From: Streptomyces gelaticus
GTDB lineage: Bacteria > Actinomycetota > Actinomycetes > Streptomycetales > Streptomycetaceae
Length of the DNA: 64,000 bases
Reading direction: 5' to 3'
NCBI RefSeq assembly: GCF_014649535.1
Contig: NZ_BMTF01000009.1
Span: 1 to 64,000, forward strand
Of this stretch, positions 63,871-64,000 are shown piece by piece. Position numbers and translations under genes: made by a program. The notes under the pieces were generated by a model, which saw nothing but the letters and a program-made list of their open reading frames with translations, did not search any database and was not told where the DNA came from. The number at the start of each line of letters is the position of its first letter. Within the stretch, counting starts at the first letter, position 1.

Positions 63871-64000
63871 GTGACCGTGCGCCAAGACCTCCGCGGGGGC
63901 GGGGGCGGGAGGATTTCTGACACTCCCGTGGGCAGGACTTCGGCTCGATCCGCCGGGTGGCCCGTCCCGGCTGGCCGGGCCGCCGACGGGCCCGGAAGTC
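63871..64000. other. Right end of the window, no gene seen
   Basis: It is GC-rich with a G-rich tract at about 63893-63910. No open frame here has a domain or RBS that I can support. Confidence 0.4.

Overview
The window is high-GC actinomycete chromosome, almost certainly Streptomyces or a close relative. Evidence: many GTG starts with GTGA/ATGA stop-start overlaps, a PASTA-less membrane Ser/Thr kinase, sugar ABC importers without their own ATPase, and a rare TTA codon in a variable gene. I searched no databases; identities rest on motifs, gene order and family knowledge.

Layout. (1) 1-6611, ordinary genes: a Ser/Thr kinase, a class A beta-lactamase, two GNAT acetyltransferases, a pirin and a divergent AhpD-like protein. 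A truncated RidA gene (6651-6857) marks a recombination edge. (2) 6873-29089, a contractile injection system (eCIS/CIS) of the Streptomyces type. A leftward arm holds a LuxR-type regulator and the operon propeller protein > Pvc16-like cap > AAA+ ATPase. A rightward arm holds a membrane CisA-like protein, sheath, tube, assembly protein, DUF6760-like small protein, a 994-aa disordered protein, second tube-like protein, LysM protein, VgrG-like spike, PAAR tip, gp25, baseplate J, tail protein I and a zinc-ribbon membrane protein. No long helical tape-measure protein, tail fibre or obvious toxin is visible. (3) 29172-40876, a deoxy-sugar catabolic block: aldo/keto reductase, an unrecognised 640-aa protein, a lactonase-type amidohydrolase, a GntR/FadR regulator, a sugar ABC importer with a secreted beta-helix protein, and an RraA-like protein. 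A remnant of a GH29 alpha-L-fucosidase lies beside it. Five copies of an ATCGATAG motif sit at its promoters and define a probable regulon. I infer L-fucose or a related 6-deoxy sugar or uronate as substrate.

(4) 41221-58947, a galactose/mannose glycan block around a ROK regulator. Leftward are a GH36 alpha-galactosidase, a phosphodiesterase and a second, 3'-truncated alpha-galactosidase-like gene that abuts a PucR-regulator remnant. Rightward are a Tat-lipoprotein binding protein, two permeases, a secreted GH5 enzyme, GH35, GH38 and a HAD phosphatase. Extracellular cutting, import and intracellular trimming fit one pathway.

(5) 58948-64000, a scarred region. IS5-type transposase and P450 fragments, then a two-gene membrane NACHT NTPase cassette whose proteins share an RDQ-containing motif, then fragments of a P450, an ABC exporter and a GH3 enzyme. 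The NACHT cassette looks like a mobile immunity or signalling module, and the CIS locus plus this cassette are the most interesting parts of the window.
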